DNA from: Bimuria novae-zelandiae CBS 107.79
Taxonomy: Eukaryota; Ascomycota; Dothideomycetes; Pleosporales; Didymosphaeriaceae
Length of the DNA stretch: 64,000 bases
NCBI GenBank assembly: GCA_010015655.1
Contig: ML976678.1
Span: forward strand, 430,595-494,594
Direction of reading: 5' to 3'
Part shown: piece after piece, positions 43,417 through 56,178 of the stretch
Layout of the letters: the number at the start of each line of letters is the position of its first letter
Position numbering within the stretch: the stretch's first letter is position 1
The notes under the pieces: model-generated
The model's input: only the letters and a program-made list of their open reading frames with translations
Database searches by the model: none
Told to the model about the DNA's origin: nothing
Program-made: the position numbers and the translations under genes

Positions 43417-46400
43417 CAGTTGGAGGATATACCTGAACTCGCTTAGTACGGTTACTATGAATTCGCCAGGCAATGCTCAGCTTCTGCTGTTATGCCGAAC
43501 GGTTGAATTGAAAAATAAAATGAAGTATAAACAAAGAAATTTGGCAAAACGAGTGGACGAAGGGGATATGGATCAACGGTCAAGGTGCCAGATGCTAGTA
43601 ATGTATACCATTGTCGTGAACCGTAGAATTGGCGGCACGACGGATGCAGTGACAAGGAGATGAAGCCCAAGCCACGAGTCAGCCCTCTCATCATAGCTCT
43701 GTGATGGCCGGTATGCTATTTCCCGCTGATGACGCCGAGACAGACGACTACTGTAGTGTATTCGGGCGTGATGGGGCCTACACTCGCGCCCTTTAATTTC
43801 ACCAAGCCGTCTTCAGGTGCATCGAAGACGACGAACCCATATCTGAAGACGGATATGGATGGTGAGATTGAGGTGAGGTTCAGCAAACCTCTGCTCGGCC
43901 CTGGCCCGCCCCACATGACGGCACGCGCAGTGACGGTCGGATCGCTGTACGGCGGGCCGCCTGGTCTCGCGAGGCGCCGGCTCAGGCTAAAAGGTGGCCC
44001 TTCTCACACACCCGCAACGGGCAGACATGACTGAGAGGCCAACGAGATAGCGAGGCGCATATAGGATGGATGGGTGATGGTGCAAGAGATGTTGCAGCGC
44101 GGGCATTGACATGGCCCCTGCCTACAATGCCATGTGGGCGGCAGGGATGCGCGCAACACCACCAAGGAACGCGCATCGAAGCGAGATTGAGTGCTCACCT
44201 CCAATTCCTCAGTCACACACAGCGGTTGGTGGTGACGGCTGCGTTGCGTGCTTGCTTTTGCGCGCGCGCTTCGGATGCTGTGTGCAGAGTCGTACCACCA
44301 GGGGAGCGGCACAGTGTGGATGGCCTCAACGCACCGGCGCGTGGGCGTTGGTATTCACTGGCGACAGGACGATGTCGAAGCCTGCGAAGAGCGTCGATAG
44401 GTTCCGGGGTCACGGCACTTCGGGGCCTCAGAACGGCACCGGCGCGGATGTGAGTCTGCCATTGATATATCAGCCATGCTTTCCCCTCAGAGCCCGGAGC
44501 AGCCGTCAACAGCTGCCTGCGCAACAGACCGGCGGCATAAACACTGAGGCCGTTTTGTCTTTCCAGTGCTAGTTGACTTACCGCCTTGCCTCAGGACCGA
44601 GCTCGTCCGACGAACTATCCTGTTGACCACTGTCACGACAATGGATCCCTCTCTGTCTGGCGTGCGCTTCGGTATCTCGTTGGACCGCGGACGATGGAGG
44701 CCAAAGGAATGTCTCAGTCGTAGCAAACCCACAGCCAATGCCTTCAATTCTGGAGCTGCAGTGCGCTTTACGCAGCGGCGATGGCCTTGACAGAAAGGCT
44801 CCCCGACCATTTATACGCTCTACTCCTTTGACTTAATAGTGCTCTTGCCACAACTGGTGGGGGTTGCATCTTGCTCGACAGGGCGTGCCGCCCATCCGCT
44901 ATTGGTCTCGAAGACATCTTCCCCATTCTGGTCGTTATCACACATGCTCGCTCCCTGGTGAATCAACTGGCGACGAGGTATGCCTGCTCGGCTTGCTCGT
45001 CAATCGCTGGCAAGAGTGTCAGGCAGGAGCACAAAGCTCCACCAGTACGACTCGCTGACTCCAAAAAGAAAACTCGGATGCATCCGCCAAAGCCACCAAG
45101 CCGACCATGCATGTATCTAGAAACTACTTAAACCTCACAGGCGCATCGACCGCGGCGGCGTGCATGAGCATCATTTCCCTACTGGCTTCCTCACCGGTCT
45201 TTATTGTGGCTAGATTTGATTGCCGAACCGCGAACTTGGATACATCACGGTGGAAGGTCTATTTGTTCCCGCTTAAATCTATACCTAGGGTACGAAAAGC
45301 CGTCAATACCGACCGCTAAGCTTAGTGGACACAAAAGCATGCTTGTGCTACGAAGAGCCTCTCAATCGGAATGCCGTCTCATTGGTCTCGAAAAGCAAAA
45401 CTGAATACAGCCAACCATGTCTATGAGACACCCCGGTCCTTGTACCCTTACGCCTCGTGGCTGGCGGACATCTCAAGTCCTACCATCCGTGGCGATTATA
45501 CAAAAGGGCCACGTTCTCTATTCTGCTTCTATACATAGCCGCAGACGCCGAACTCCTCCGCACGTATGTTGTTTGGCCCCAAACAGGCTTTGGTTTTGTT
45601 GCTCGAATGACGCCTACCATCAAAACGAGCTGGTCATGTGGCAAAGATTGTCATCTAGCAACCGTTCTATGTCCACAATGTCGATCAGAACAATGTCAAC
45701 ATGTCAACTTTTGGCAGGCGATTCAGTACTCCTGAGCTCCAAAGCACATTGGCCAGATCTCCGTCAACATCAGATACCAGCCTCGTCAACGTGTCAAGTC
45801 CCTGGTATGAGGTAGGGTATTGCGTGCGGCCACCGTTCGATGCTACATCTTGCCTCTACGCTGTTGTGCACGATGTGGTCCCTTTCTTCCCTCGAATAAT
45901 TTATAGCTCAGTCGTAAGGTGCGCCGCTTGCCGTGACTAGGCCATTACATTACGCGCCTTGTCTGTGACGGAGCCGAGTATTTACACACCGGCAAGTTCT
46001 CTTGCTGTCGTACTTGGCATAGCTTGTACTCGCCATGGTAGATTAGACGATCGTTGCTGCACGCTGACCGGTTAGGCAGTACTAGATCTCGTATCGAGCC
46101 TGGACGCACCCGTGCTTTTGCGGAAGCACAAGCCGCAGCCGGATCCCAAGATCTTGGGTCCGAAAATGACTGCCATCCCAGTCGTCTCTTTTTCGATGGC
46201 TGCATGCCCATTCATCCAAACACGCAGGATTATGCGTGCTCATTACGAAGCTCTTGCTTTCTCATCTGTCGTTGCTTCTGGCGTCCGGTGTCCTTCATCC
46301 CGTCCCTCCTGCATCGGAATTTACGTCGTCGTACCTATCTTGCAGGTTTTACCAGCTCTCAGCATCACTAATCGGAAATTAAACATGTGGTGATGCACAC

Positions 46401-48806
46401 CCGCGCCTGTTCAAGTCGACCTCCGGCTAGCGAGGGGTGTCGTTACTCAACTGTCTGAGAACAACATGGCTAGCCACCTTCCGCGCGAGTCATTCTGGTC
46501 CAACAAGCACTCGCAATGCGACCCTTTCGACTTATCTCGTTCGGAACAGAGAGCGACAACGTCCAGCGTGGGATGAGAAAGACCCTATATTAAGATAGGC
46601 CCCGAGTTTTAGAGCAGTAGTAAGCCTTCCGCTACCACAACCCGAACTGAAACCTGAGGATCGCCTTCTGATTCCGACACTGAAAGCGCTTTGTACATTT
46701 TAAGCACATACCTGACCATTTCTGGTAGCAAATCACGGCAGAAACGCGTTACCTCGCCCTCGCCACTCATCGCGCACTCCCTGCACTTTCTGGTCCAAGT
46801 TAGCTCCGAAAAGACCCTGTCTCAGATCAGGCGTACAACCTCCTCGGCCACCTTCCGGCAGACCGATTCGGACATCTTCACGTCTATATCCAGACTATTG
46901 GGTCATGTTAGTGCCACCCAATCAGGTCTCGTCTGTCTCAAAAAATAATTCGAGGCGCGCCTTGCGGTCTTCTGCGCTGCTCGGTACCACTTTCGCACAA
47001 TCAAAGCCTCATAGACACGAGCCATGAGCCAGATCTGGTCCCAATGCCATGGTAGGCTTTTGAACACGGACGTCTGTCTACCACCTCGATTATTAACTTA
47101 TTCGGTCTCGGGTTTCGCCACTCTAACACCGACTCGTGCCCGATGCCCAGCTGTCTGGAAACAGGTTGCTCGATAACATGGCTGGTATCACGGCGTACTG
47201 CACGACCGTGACCGTGGGACAGGATGGCTTTCGTGTCCACGAAATGGGATTGCATGGCACTGACGTATGCGGTGCCTAATTTGGGAGGCTCGCAGACCCT
47301 TAATCGGTGTCCTAAGTAATGCTGAAGCTACTCTCCAGGTGCTCCAATACGGTCAACAACAGCAACGACAACCATCTGTATGTCAGATGCTCATATAGAA
47401 CGCATGCAATACCTTGTCCGGGTCCCCATTATCAGTTCTGGCGCATTCGCGTGCATGATAACTAACAAATCCGACTGGTCGAAGTCCCTTCATCCGATTT
47501 TGATTCCAAGGTTATTTTTCACATCCTAGGACATGTGCAGTCCCAAGACCCTCCAATCGACAAAAGATCCTTTTGACCAAAGTAGAATACCGAGAGTTAG
47601 GCGGTAGAAGTGCGAACAGAACGAGGTTGGGCATTATGCGCTGCCCGGGTTGCTGCAGCTCCCTCAACAAATCGATTTATCCGGCAGCAGTTGCACAGGC
47701 TGCATGCGTACACGAGGTGCACTCTACTCTATATGAGAAAGGTGCAGATAGCACTTCTCTTTATGATCTTGCATATACTAAGTCTGGAGTATTAAAGTAA
47801 GTTCCAAATACATCGACCTCGACTATTGCGTCTTCCCAAGGCAATCATACGACTACCCGTGGAGTAACTCTATCCGCAATGTCCAGAGCGAGGCTTCGCA
47901 CTTGCACACACACTGGGGAAAGAAACCTTTGACAGCTCGAATCTCACGTTGACGCCTTAGGCAACGCAATATCCTATTTTGCCGCGGCTGTGTAGCAGCA
48001 CAACCTTGGAGACCTGGATCATGAGGTCTCGTTCCGCTTCCGCGGTCCCGGCTGGCCCGAATCGAGAGATGCTGTGATGTCGTGCTATAAGGTCCGCGGC
48101 GAGCTGCATGTAAGCGCAGCACGAGCAGATCTGTTCTGTTGCGCATGTGCGAGGAGCATTTGAACTTGGACGAATGAGGAAGGTGAGTAGTCGTATTGGG
48201 CTAGCTTAATGAGAGGTCGACTGTGGACGTAGAGATATCCAAGTCTTTAGAAGATACATGGCCAAACAAATGATTGTGTCTTTCAATTATTGAGGGAGCT
48301 TTAGATGGAATGATTTTGGAGATCTCTATATTGCGTAATCAGAACCATGATGCTCAAGGAAATCAGCCTCCAGAGGTCGATCAATCACGAACCAGGGTCA
48401 ATGACTCTTCAGTGTCTGAGTCTTCATGCGGACGCGCCTAATTGCGAATCAAAGTTTAGAATACCAAAGGAATAGATCATCCAACTTCGACGGGTAACGT
48501 AATCACAGTGCCAATGCATCCTCGAGTGTGCAATTGCGCCTCGCTGAATTGACACCGACCAGCAGCAGCAACAGTCGTAGCAATTTAGGAGATATCTATA
48601 CCGACGATCATGCATGCCTTAGACAAAAAATTACATCCCAATTCTACAAGTCCTGTCCCCTCGCTAATGATCTACCTGATGGCCGCTCAGGCTAGGGCTT
48701 GGCGGATACGGTAACTGCCACGCGTTGGTGTTTGGAAATTTCGAGGACGCGCAGCAGTCCAGTGACTGACGCATACCCAGCTGCCCCGCCTTCGTTTTCC
48801 GCCCGC
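43417..48806. other. 5.4-kb interval with no supported gene
   Basis: GC content is ordinary, not RIP-like, but no frame shows a recognised family, good intron structure or strong codon bias. Short open frames (the longest about 150 codons near 44100-44570) overlap one another on both strands. The segment could hold decayed genes or old repeats whose relatives lie outside the window, or a long non-coding transcript. The promoter of arginyl-tRNA synthetase is near 48700. Confidence 0.45.
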
Positions 48807-51098
48807 ATGCAGCGCCTCGTCCCACGCCCAAATATTTTCTCTTCGTCTTCACTCTCTTTTCGGAGGCCGCGGGCGACTCATAGCTTTGTGACTCAGACAA
48901 CCGTACCTTCCGCGCACCCCTTCTCAGTCTACAAGACCCCGCGTCGCCGCAATCCCACCCGTGTCGTCTCGCGATACACCTTACAGCGACCTACTGCGCC
49001 CAGATCATTCGCGCGACCGTACTCGCAAATCGATACACGGCCTTTCCAACCGCTCGCGAACATGGATACAACAAAGTCGCTCGAGGCATTAGCTGCGAAG
49101 CTCAAGCCACTCGGCCTCAACGAGGTGCCTGCCGAACCAAACACATACCCTGCGCTCAACCCGTTCGACCTATACCGCTCGCACGTCACGGAGCTCCTGG
49201 CGCAGTCCACAGGCATCGACTCCAAGATCATATACCCCACCCTGCAGAGGACAGTCAAGACGGAGCATGGCGACTTGCAAATGGCGGCGGCAGCGCTGCG
49301 CCAGAAGCGCAAAGACATGAAAGAGTTCGCCAAGGAGGTCGCAGACAAGTTCCCTCAGTCGCCGCTGATCGATAAGGTTGTCGTCACGGATGCTCTCGTG
49401 ATGTTCTGGTTCAAGCCGGAGGCATTGACGAGCTTGGTCGTACCTGCCGTTTTGAAGGCTGGTGCATCGTATGGTTTCAACGAATCCTACGGTTTCCGCG
49501 ACCCTGCCGATCCCTCCAAGGGCCGAAAGAAGTTGATTGTCGATTTCAGTTCACCTAATATCGCGAAGCCGTTCCACGCCGGTCATTTGCGAAGTACCAT
49601 CATTGGTGGTTTCCTTGCGAATCTATACGAGGCTGCTGGTTGGGATGTTACCCGGTTGAACTACCTCGGCGACTGGGGCAAACAGTACGGTGTGCTGGCG
49701 ATAGGCTTCGATCTGTACGGTTCGGAAGAGGAGCTTGTCAAGAATCCTATTGGCCACCTCTACGACGTCTACGTAAAGATCTCCGCAAAGGCGCGGGAAG
49801 AGGCTGAGAAGATGAAGGAGCTGAAGGAGAAAACCGAAGAGCTGAAGAAAGAGGGCAAGGACACGACCGATCTGGAGAAGGAGGTTCAACAGATTGCCGA
49901 CGATGGCGTGGACGAGAAGGCGAGGAGGTACTTCAAGAGGATGACCGAGGGCGAGCCAGTCGCACTAGGCATCTGGAAGCGATTCCGGGACCTTTCCATC
50001 GAGAAGTACAAGAAGACATATGCCCGACTCAACATCCGCTACGACGACTACAGCGGTGAGTCGCAAGTCAAGGATGAGAGCATGGACCATGCCGCAAAGG
50101 TCATGGAGGAGAAGAAAGTTAGCGAGAACAGCGAGGGCGCCATGATTGTCGACCTGACCAAGTACTCGAAGAAGCTGGGCAAGGCGGTCGTCAGGAAGAA
50201 GGACGGCACGTCACTATACCTCACCCGTGATATTGCGGCCGTGTCCGAGCGATACGAGAAATACAAGTTCGATAAGATGATTTACGTGGTGGCTAGCCAG
50301 CAGGATCTTCACTTGGCCCAACTGTTCAAGATTTTGGAAGCCATGGGTTACAAGGAGCTTGCTGCTGCATGCCAGCACGTCAATTTCGGTATGGTGCTCG
50401 GTATGTCGACGAGGAAGGGTACCGCAAAGTTCTTGGATGATATTCTTGAGACCGTCGCCGAGAAGATGCACGAGGTCATGAGGACAAATCAAGCCAAGTA
50501 CGAGCAGGTAAGCACACAGCACTGGAAACTTGGGCAATGGGGATATACGGCCAGTATGCAGTGCACTTGCTGACAATGAACATAGGTCGATGATCCAGAA
50601 AAGACCGCAGACGTCTTGGGTATCTCCGCCGTCATGGTGCAGGACATGAAGGGCAAGCGCATCAACAACTACACCTTCGACATGGACAGGATGACAAGTT
50701 TCGAAGGCGACACCGGCCCGTACCTCCAATACGCACACGCCCGTCTCTGCAGCATCACCCGCAAGGTCACTGCCGCCCACCCCGACGTTGCAGACCTCGA
50801 CCTCAGCACCGCGGCGGACCTCACTCTCATCAAGGAAACTCAAGGCATCGACCTTGTTCGCCAATTGGCAGCGTGGCCCGATATCTTCGCCATGACGTTG
50901 AAGACACAGGAGCCTACGACGGTGTTGACGTATCTCTTCAAGTTGACGCACGCTCTGTCTTCGTCTTATGATCACCTACAGATTGTGGGCTCTGAGAGGG
51001 AGACTATGCTCGCTAGGTTGGCATTATACACCGCGGCTCGCCAGACACTCAACAACGGTATGCGCATCTTGGGCTTGAGCCCTGTGGAGCGCATGTAA
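48807..51098 (+). CDS. Arginyl-tRNA synthetase, probably dual cytosolic/mitochondrial
   Basis: Two exons, 48807-50507 and 50586-51098, with a 78-nt intron (GTAAGC...CATAG); 737 aa. The class I signature reads SSPNIAKPFHAGHLRSTIIGG (HAGH in place of HIGH, about residue 257) and the KMSKS-like region GMSTRKGTAKFLDDIL (about 532). The anticodon-binding C-terminal helices end LGLSPVERM as in many ArgRS. The first 85 residues are rich in Arg, Ser and Phe without acids, a good mitochondrial presequence. A second in-frame ATG at 49062 (MDTTKSLEALAAKLKPLG) begins exactly where the cytosolic form should start. The enzyme attaches arginine to its tRNAs for translation. The frame upstream of 48807 is open but without ATG. 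Confidence 0.92.
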
Positions 51099-51575
51099 GG
51101 TTCGTGGGCCCATTGTTTGGAATTGTCTCGCCCCGGCGTATCAAAGAGCTTTGCCGAGGCGCTTTCAGTGAGGGCATGGTGCTAGTCGGGAGGGTTCGCA
51201 TGTTCGGCTCAAATCAGGGTAGCTGGTCATATAGAGGCCGATTGCACTCCTGTGTGTGTTTTGGCTGGGGCTGTGAGCGCCGAAGTACGAGGTCCGTTGC
51301 ATAATCACGGCGTTAGAAAAAACCTGTTTTCCATGTGCTGGTCATGGACGGGAATGAGATAGTTTTAAGCTAGCGTACAAGGATCCTGATCACCCGGTGT
51401 TTCTAATCACCCCACCAAAACGCGACACCTGCACAAAACACGCGATATCTCTCTATAACGCTTATTAATATAGACGGCCGCGAGCATGCTATATAATTTA
51501 CTATTAATAATTTTACTATAAGTCTTTATATAAGTTAGCGTATAGCTATAAAGTCGTATAGCGTCTTTTAGTCTA
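51099..51575. other. 3' flank of ArgRS and border of the RIP block
   Basis: From 51099 to about 51410 composition is normal; then it turns abruptly AT-rich. A CCCCACCAAAACGCGACACC stretch at 51410-51429 echoes the terminal sequence of the pogo-like elements and may be a relic end. Confidence 0.45.
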
Positions 51576-53674
51576 ACGTACTTCACAAGCGAGTGTCCGA
51601 TACAAGCGAGTGTCCGAAAACGCCAAGACCCCACCAAAATCTATACTCTACACAATAGTACAGAACGCGCATATATATTTATAAGGAATTATAGTAGGCT
51701 AATCTACTCAGAATCTACTTCTACTTCTTCTTTACACGTGCGCGAATTATGCCTAGCTTTACTATAGCGTCTATAGCGCTGTTAAGTAAATTTACCTCTA
51801 TTAGCGCGTACTATCTTCTTTACCTTTTTTTTATTACTACGCGCCTTAAAGTCTTTTAGAGTAGCTAGCTACTAGCCTTCTTTAGCTATAAGAACTCCTT
51901 CCTACTATAGTTACTTTCTTTTATATAATTTTCGTCGTGTGGTGGCCTTATTAGTAGCTTATAGCTTAGTAATCTACTTTTACGCTAACACTAGCTTATA
52001 CGCTACTATTACTACGCCTTTTACTACTTTTTTAAAGGCCTTAACTATGCTTATTAGGGAACTATCTAGGTGCCTTTAAATCCTCTCCTTTACTAGCGTT
52101 AATTATGCCCTAAATTCTAAAGTGTTGCTAAGCGTCTGCGACTGCTATATACTATCGTATATAGTATAAGGCGAAGGCGTACGCAGACAGACGTTAAGCT
52201 TTAATATTATTATTTTTAGGTTAAGGGGAATAAGGCTAGTGCTTTAAAAGCTTCCTTTAATATTACTTTAAGTAATTATAGCCTTAAAAGTAGTAATAAA
52301 GTAAGGTAGGAACTTAATTTTAGTAATATGCGTAATATGGTTGCGTATTAAATTCTTGGCTTGGCGCCCATACGCCTTCTTTAGCGGCGAGAAACACCCC
52401 ATATCTAGTGGCTATAGGAGGTGCGACGAATATAAAGGTATATAGAGAGTAATAATCTTGTTATCTTTGCAGTATTGCTAGAATTTAAGCGAGTTATAGC
52501 TCTCGTGGCCGTTAATAACAAGTAGCTAATAGCTACTAATAGTACGCCCTTTTATATGCGCGTTAAAGTGCTTTAGCTACTATAAACTAAGCTTATTTAT
52601 TGTCTAGCCGTTCTTAGAGACTGTAATAACCTAATTATAAGGTAGATCCTTCTCTTTATACTAGATAGAGAGGTGGTGCTTGCCCTGGAAGATAAGGAAG
52701 GGTGGAATCGCCTAGCCTATCGCATTAACGCCTTAGATAGCTAAAGTCTACTACTAGTTGCTTTACTATACGCTCTTTAGCCTGCCTTATTACTTAGAGC
52801 CTATAATAACTGCTCCTATTAATATCATGCCTATTATAAAGCCAGTCTCGTCGAAATTATAGGTATCCTTGTCTTGTAATGAGGTAAGCGCCCCGCTTAC
52901 TAAGCCAATACTATGTGACTTCCTCACCTGCACCAAAAGGTACGCACGAGAATACTTAAGCCAAGTATTACTCGTATAGTATAATATATATAGGATATGC
53001 TAGGGTCAGCCACTAGCGCTAGTGTTTAATCCTAGCCTAGCCGGAACCTCTATAAGCGAGAGAAGGCTACGTGTTCGACCATGCCTACCTCGTTACATGT
53101 CTAGGATACCATACTTGGCTTTGGTATTCTCTACAAGCTAGAACTAGCCTTGTATAACCTTAGGATCCTCACAGAGAGCTCTTTTATAGTCGTACTTTTA
53201 ATTAAACTTAACTTAGAGCTCTGGCTAGCGCTCTATAAAGTTTATAGCCTAGTGCTAGCTAATAGGCTTACGGCGCCGCTTAGCTAATAAAGAATTAGCT
53301 ATATCTTTAATAGTAGCAAGCTAGGGAGGGAATCCTCGCGCGTCTAAGTTAAGTATATAGTAAATAATTACCTGCTCCTCTGTTGCTAGAAGATTTATAG
53401 AGTTAGGCGTATAATTAGGTTAAAAGGTTACTCTAGCGCGTCTTCGCCTTATTACTCTTTTTAAAGCGCTATAGATTACTATAGCGCACGGAATTAAAAG
53501 TATTACGTCTTATTTAATAGCCTAAAGCGTAAGCTGTAATTAAGCTTCTTTTAACTCTAGTAGCTAACTAGGTGGTCGAGACATCGCGTTATAATATAGG
53601 TGATAATACGTTTTGGTGGGGTCTTGGCGTTTTCGGACACTCGCTTGTATCGGACACTCGCTTGTGAAGTACGT
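51576..53674 (-). mobile_element. pogo/Fot-like Tc1-mariner element, copy A, RIP-degraded
   Basis: 2,099 bp, bounded by inverted ends of about 65 bp that start ACGTACTTCACAAGCGAGTG and contain two tandem CAAGCGAGTGTCCG units. It is flanked by TA at 51574-51575 and 53675-53676. On the minus strand the transposase can be followed despite stops, for example TYNFDETGF near 52870-52830, the DDE-domain signature of the Fot/pogo group. Many codons read TAG or TAA where CAG/CAA is expected, typical of RIP. No intact frame. Confidence 0.88.
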
Positions 53675-54322
53675 TATACTATTAATATAACTTTATAGTA
53701 TAATAATAAGCTTGCTTAGTTACTAGCACTAATAGTAATTAATTCCTTAATAAAATAAACTTTTTAATAAAATAAATTCGTAAAAAAGATCCGTACGCTT
53801 ACCCTCCCTTATATACTTATATAAAAAAAATAGCTAATTAAATTTTATATATAAATAGTAATAATTAATCTATTAGTAAATACTAGCTATATTATATTAT
53901 TAAGCGCTAGCCGCGTATCGCCTCAATAGTTAGCAGAAAGCTAGAGGCCTAGAGAGCTAATGCAGCGATACTAGAGTAGCTACGCACGTTCCAGAGCTCT
54001 ATAAGTAGACTTAATAGCGGTTCAACATACAGGCGGAGAACACATATAATATGGGTGAGACTGGCGTTGCTCTAGGGATATGTACCAACACCAGAGTACT
54101 CTCTAGTAACCAGAAAAAGAAGGCTTATATTTAGTCTCTAGAGAATCGTGAGTAGGTCTCTATAATCGAGTGCGTATTAGCGACAGGACGGAAGCTACGC
54201 TGTATAGTTATCTTTAAGGGCTAAGGCCTATAGACGACATAGTTCTCCTTATCTTACGTACTTAACTAGATCTACACTACCTCTAAGAACGGATAGACAT
54301 TAAAAGTATTAAGTATTAAGTA
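53675..54322 (+). mobile_element. Fragment of a second DDE-transposon family
   Basis: Around 54050-54250 the plus strand reads GETGVALGICTNTRVLSSNQ and, after stops, ECVLATGRKLRCIVIFKG. This resembles the mid-domain of fungal pogo-type transposases of another subfamily. It fills the gap between the two inverted copies and appears to be older sequence into which they inserted. Confidence 0.6.
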
Positions 54323-56176
54323 ACGTACTTTACAAGCGAGTGTCCGAAAACGCCAAGACTCCACCAAAACGTATTATCACCTATATTATAACGCGATGTC
54401 TCGACCACCTAATTAGCTACTAAAGTTAAAAAAAGCTTAATTATAGCTTACGCTTTAGGCTATTAAATAAAACGTAATACTTTTAATTCCGCGCGCTATA
54501 GTAATCTATAACGCTTTAAAAAGAGTAATAAGGCAAACACGCGCTAGAGTAACCTTTTAACCTAATTATACGCCTAACTCTATGAATCTTCTAGCGATAG
54601 AGGAGTAGGTAATTATTCACTATATACTTAACTTAGACGCGCGAGGATTCCCTCCCTAGCTTACTGCTATTAAAGATATAGCTAATTCTTTATTAGCTAA
54701 GCAGCGCCGCAAGCCTGTTAGCTAGCACTAGGCTATAAACTTTATAAAGCGCTAGCTAGAGCTCTAAGTTAAGTTTAATTAAAAGTACGACTATAAGAGA
54801 GCTCTCTGTAAGGATCCTAAGGTTATGCAAGGCTGGTTCCGGCTTGTAGAGAATACTAAAGCCAAGTATAGTATCCTAGACGAGGATACCTATAATTTCG
54901 ACGAGACTGGCTTTATAATAGGCATGATATTAATAGGAGTAGTTATTATAGGCTCTAAGCGACGAGGTAGGCTAAAGAGCGTATAGCAAGGTAATTAGTA
55001 GTAGACTTTAGCTATCTAAGGCGTTAATGCGATAGGCTGGGCAATTCCACCCTTCCTTATCTTCTAGGGCAAGCACCACCTCTCTATCTGGTATAAAGAG
55101 AAGGATCTACCTCATAATTAGGTTATTACAGTCTCTAAGAATAGCTAGATAATAAATAAGCTTAGTTTATAATAGCTAAAGCACTTTAACGCGCATATAA
55201 AAGGGCGTACTATTAGTAGCTATTAGCTACTTGTTATCGACGGCTACAAGAGCTATAACTCGCTTAAATTCTAGCAATACTGCAAAGATAACAAGATTAT
55301 TACTCTCTGTATGCCTCTATATTCGTCGCACCTCCTGCAGCCACTAGATATGGGGTGTTTCTCGCCGCTAAAGAAGGCGTATGGGCGCCAAGCCGAGGAT
55401 CTGATGCGCAACCACATTACGTATATTACTAAAATTAAGTTCCTACCTTACTTTATTACTACTTTTAAGGCTATAATTACTTAAAGTAATATTAAAGGAG
55501 GTTTTTAAGGCGCTAGCCTCGTTCCCCTTAACCTAGAAGTAATAATATTAAAGCTTAACGTCCGTCTGCGTACGCCTTCGCCTTATACTATACACGATAG
55601 TACATGGCAGTCGCAGACGCCTAGTAACACCCTAGAATTTGGGGCATAATTAACGCTAGTAAAGGAGAGGATTTAGAGGCACCTAGATAGTTCCCTAATA
55701 AGCATAGTTAAGGCCTTTAAAAAAGTAGTAAAAGGCGTAGTAGTAGTAGCGTATAAGCTAGTGTTAGCGTAAAAGCAGATTACTAAGCTATAAGCTACTA
55801 ATAAGGCCGCTATATGACGGAAATTATATAAAAGAAAGTAACTATAGTAGGAAGGAGTTCTTATAGCTAAAGAGGGCTAGTGGCTAGCTACTCTAAAAGA
55901 CTTTAAGGCGCGTAGTAATAAAAAGAAGGTAAAGAAAATAGTGCGCGCTAATAGAGGCGAATTTACTTAATAGCGCTGTAGACGCTATAGTAAAGCTAGG
56001 CATAATTCGCGCACGTGTAAAGAAAAAGTAGAAGTAGATTCTAAGTAGATTAGCCTACTACAATTCCTTATAAATATATATGCGCGTTCTGTACTATTGT
56101 GTAGAGTATAGATTTTGGTGGGGTCTTGGCGTTTTCGGACACTCGCTTGTATCGGACACTCGCTTGTGAAGTACGT
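54323..56176 (+). mobile_element. pogo/Fot-like element, copy B, inverted relative to copy A
   Basis: 1,854 bp, TA at 54321-54322 and 56177-56178. Transposase relics on the plus strand: TYNFDETGFIIG near 54890, GVNAIGWAIPPFLIF near 55020-55065, LLVIDGYKSYNS near 55230-55265, and CMPLYSSHLLQPLDMGCFSP near 55312-55371. This is the standard Fot/pogo order. Stops at CAG/CAA positions indicate RIP. The left end lacks one of the two 17-bp terminal repeat units found at the other three ends. Confidence 0.9.
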
Positions 56177-56178
56177 TA

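Noticed and set aside
44070..44572. Overlapping 127- and 153-codon frames
   Set aside because: Mutually overlapping and matched by antisense frames, with no conserved content.
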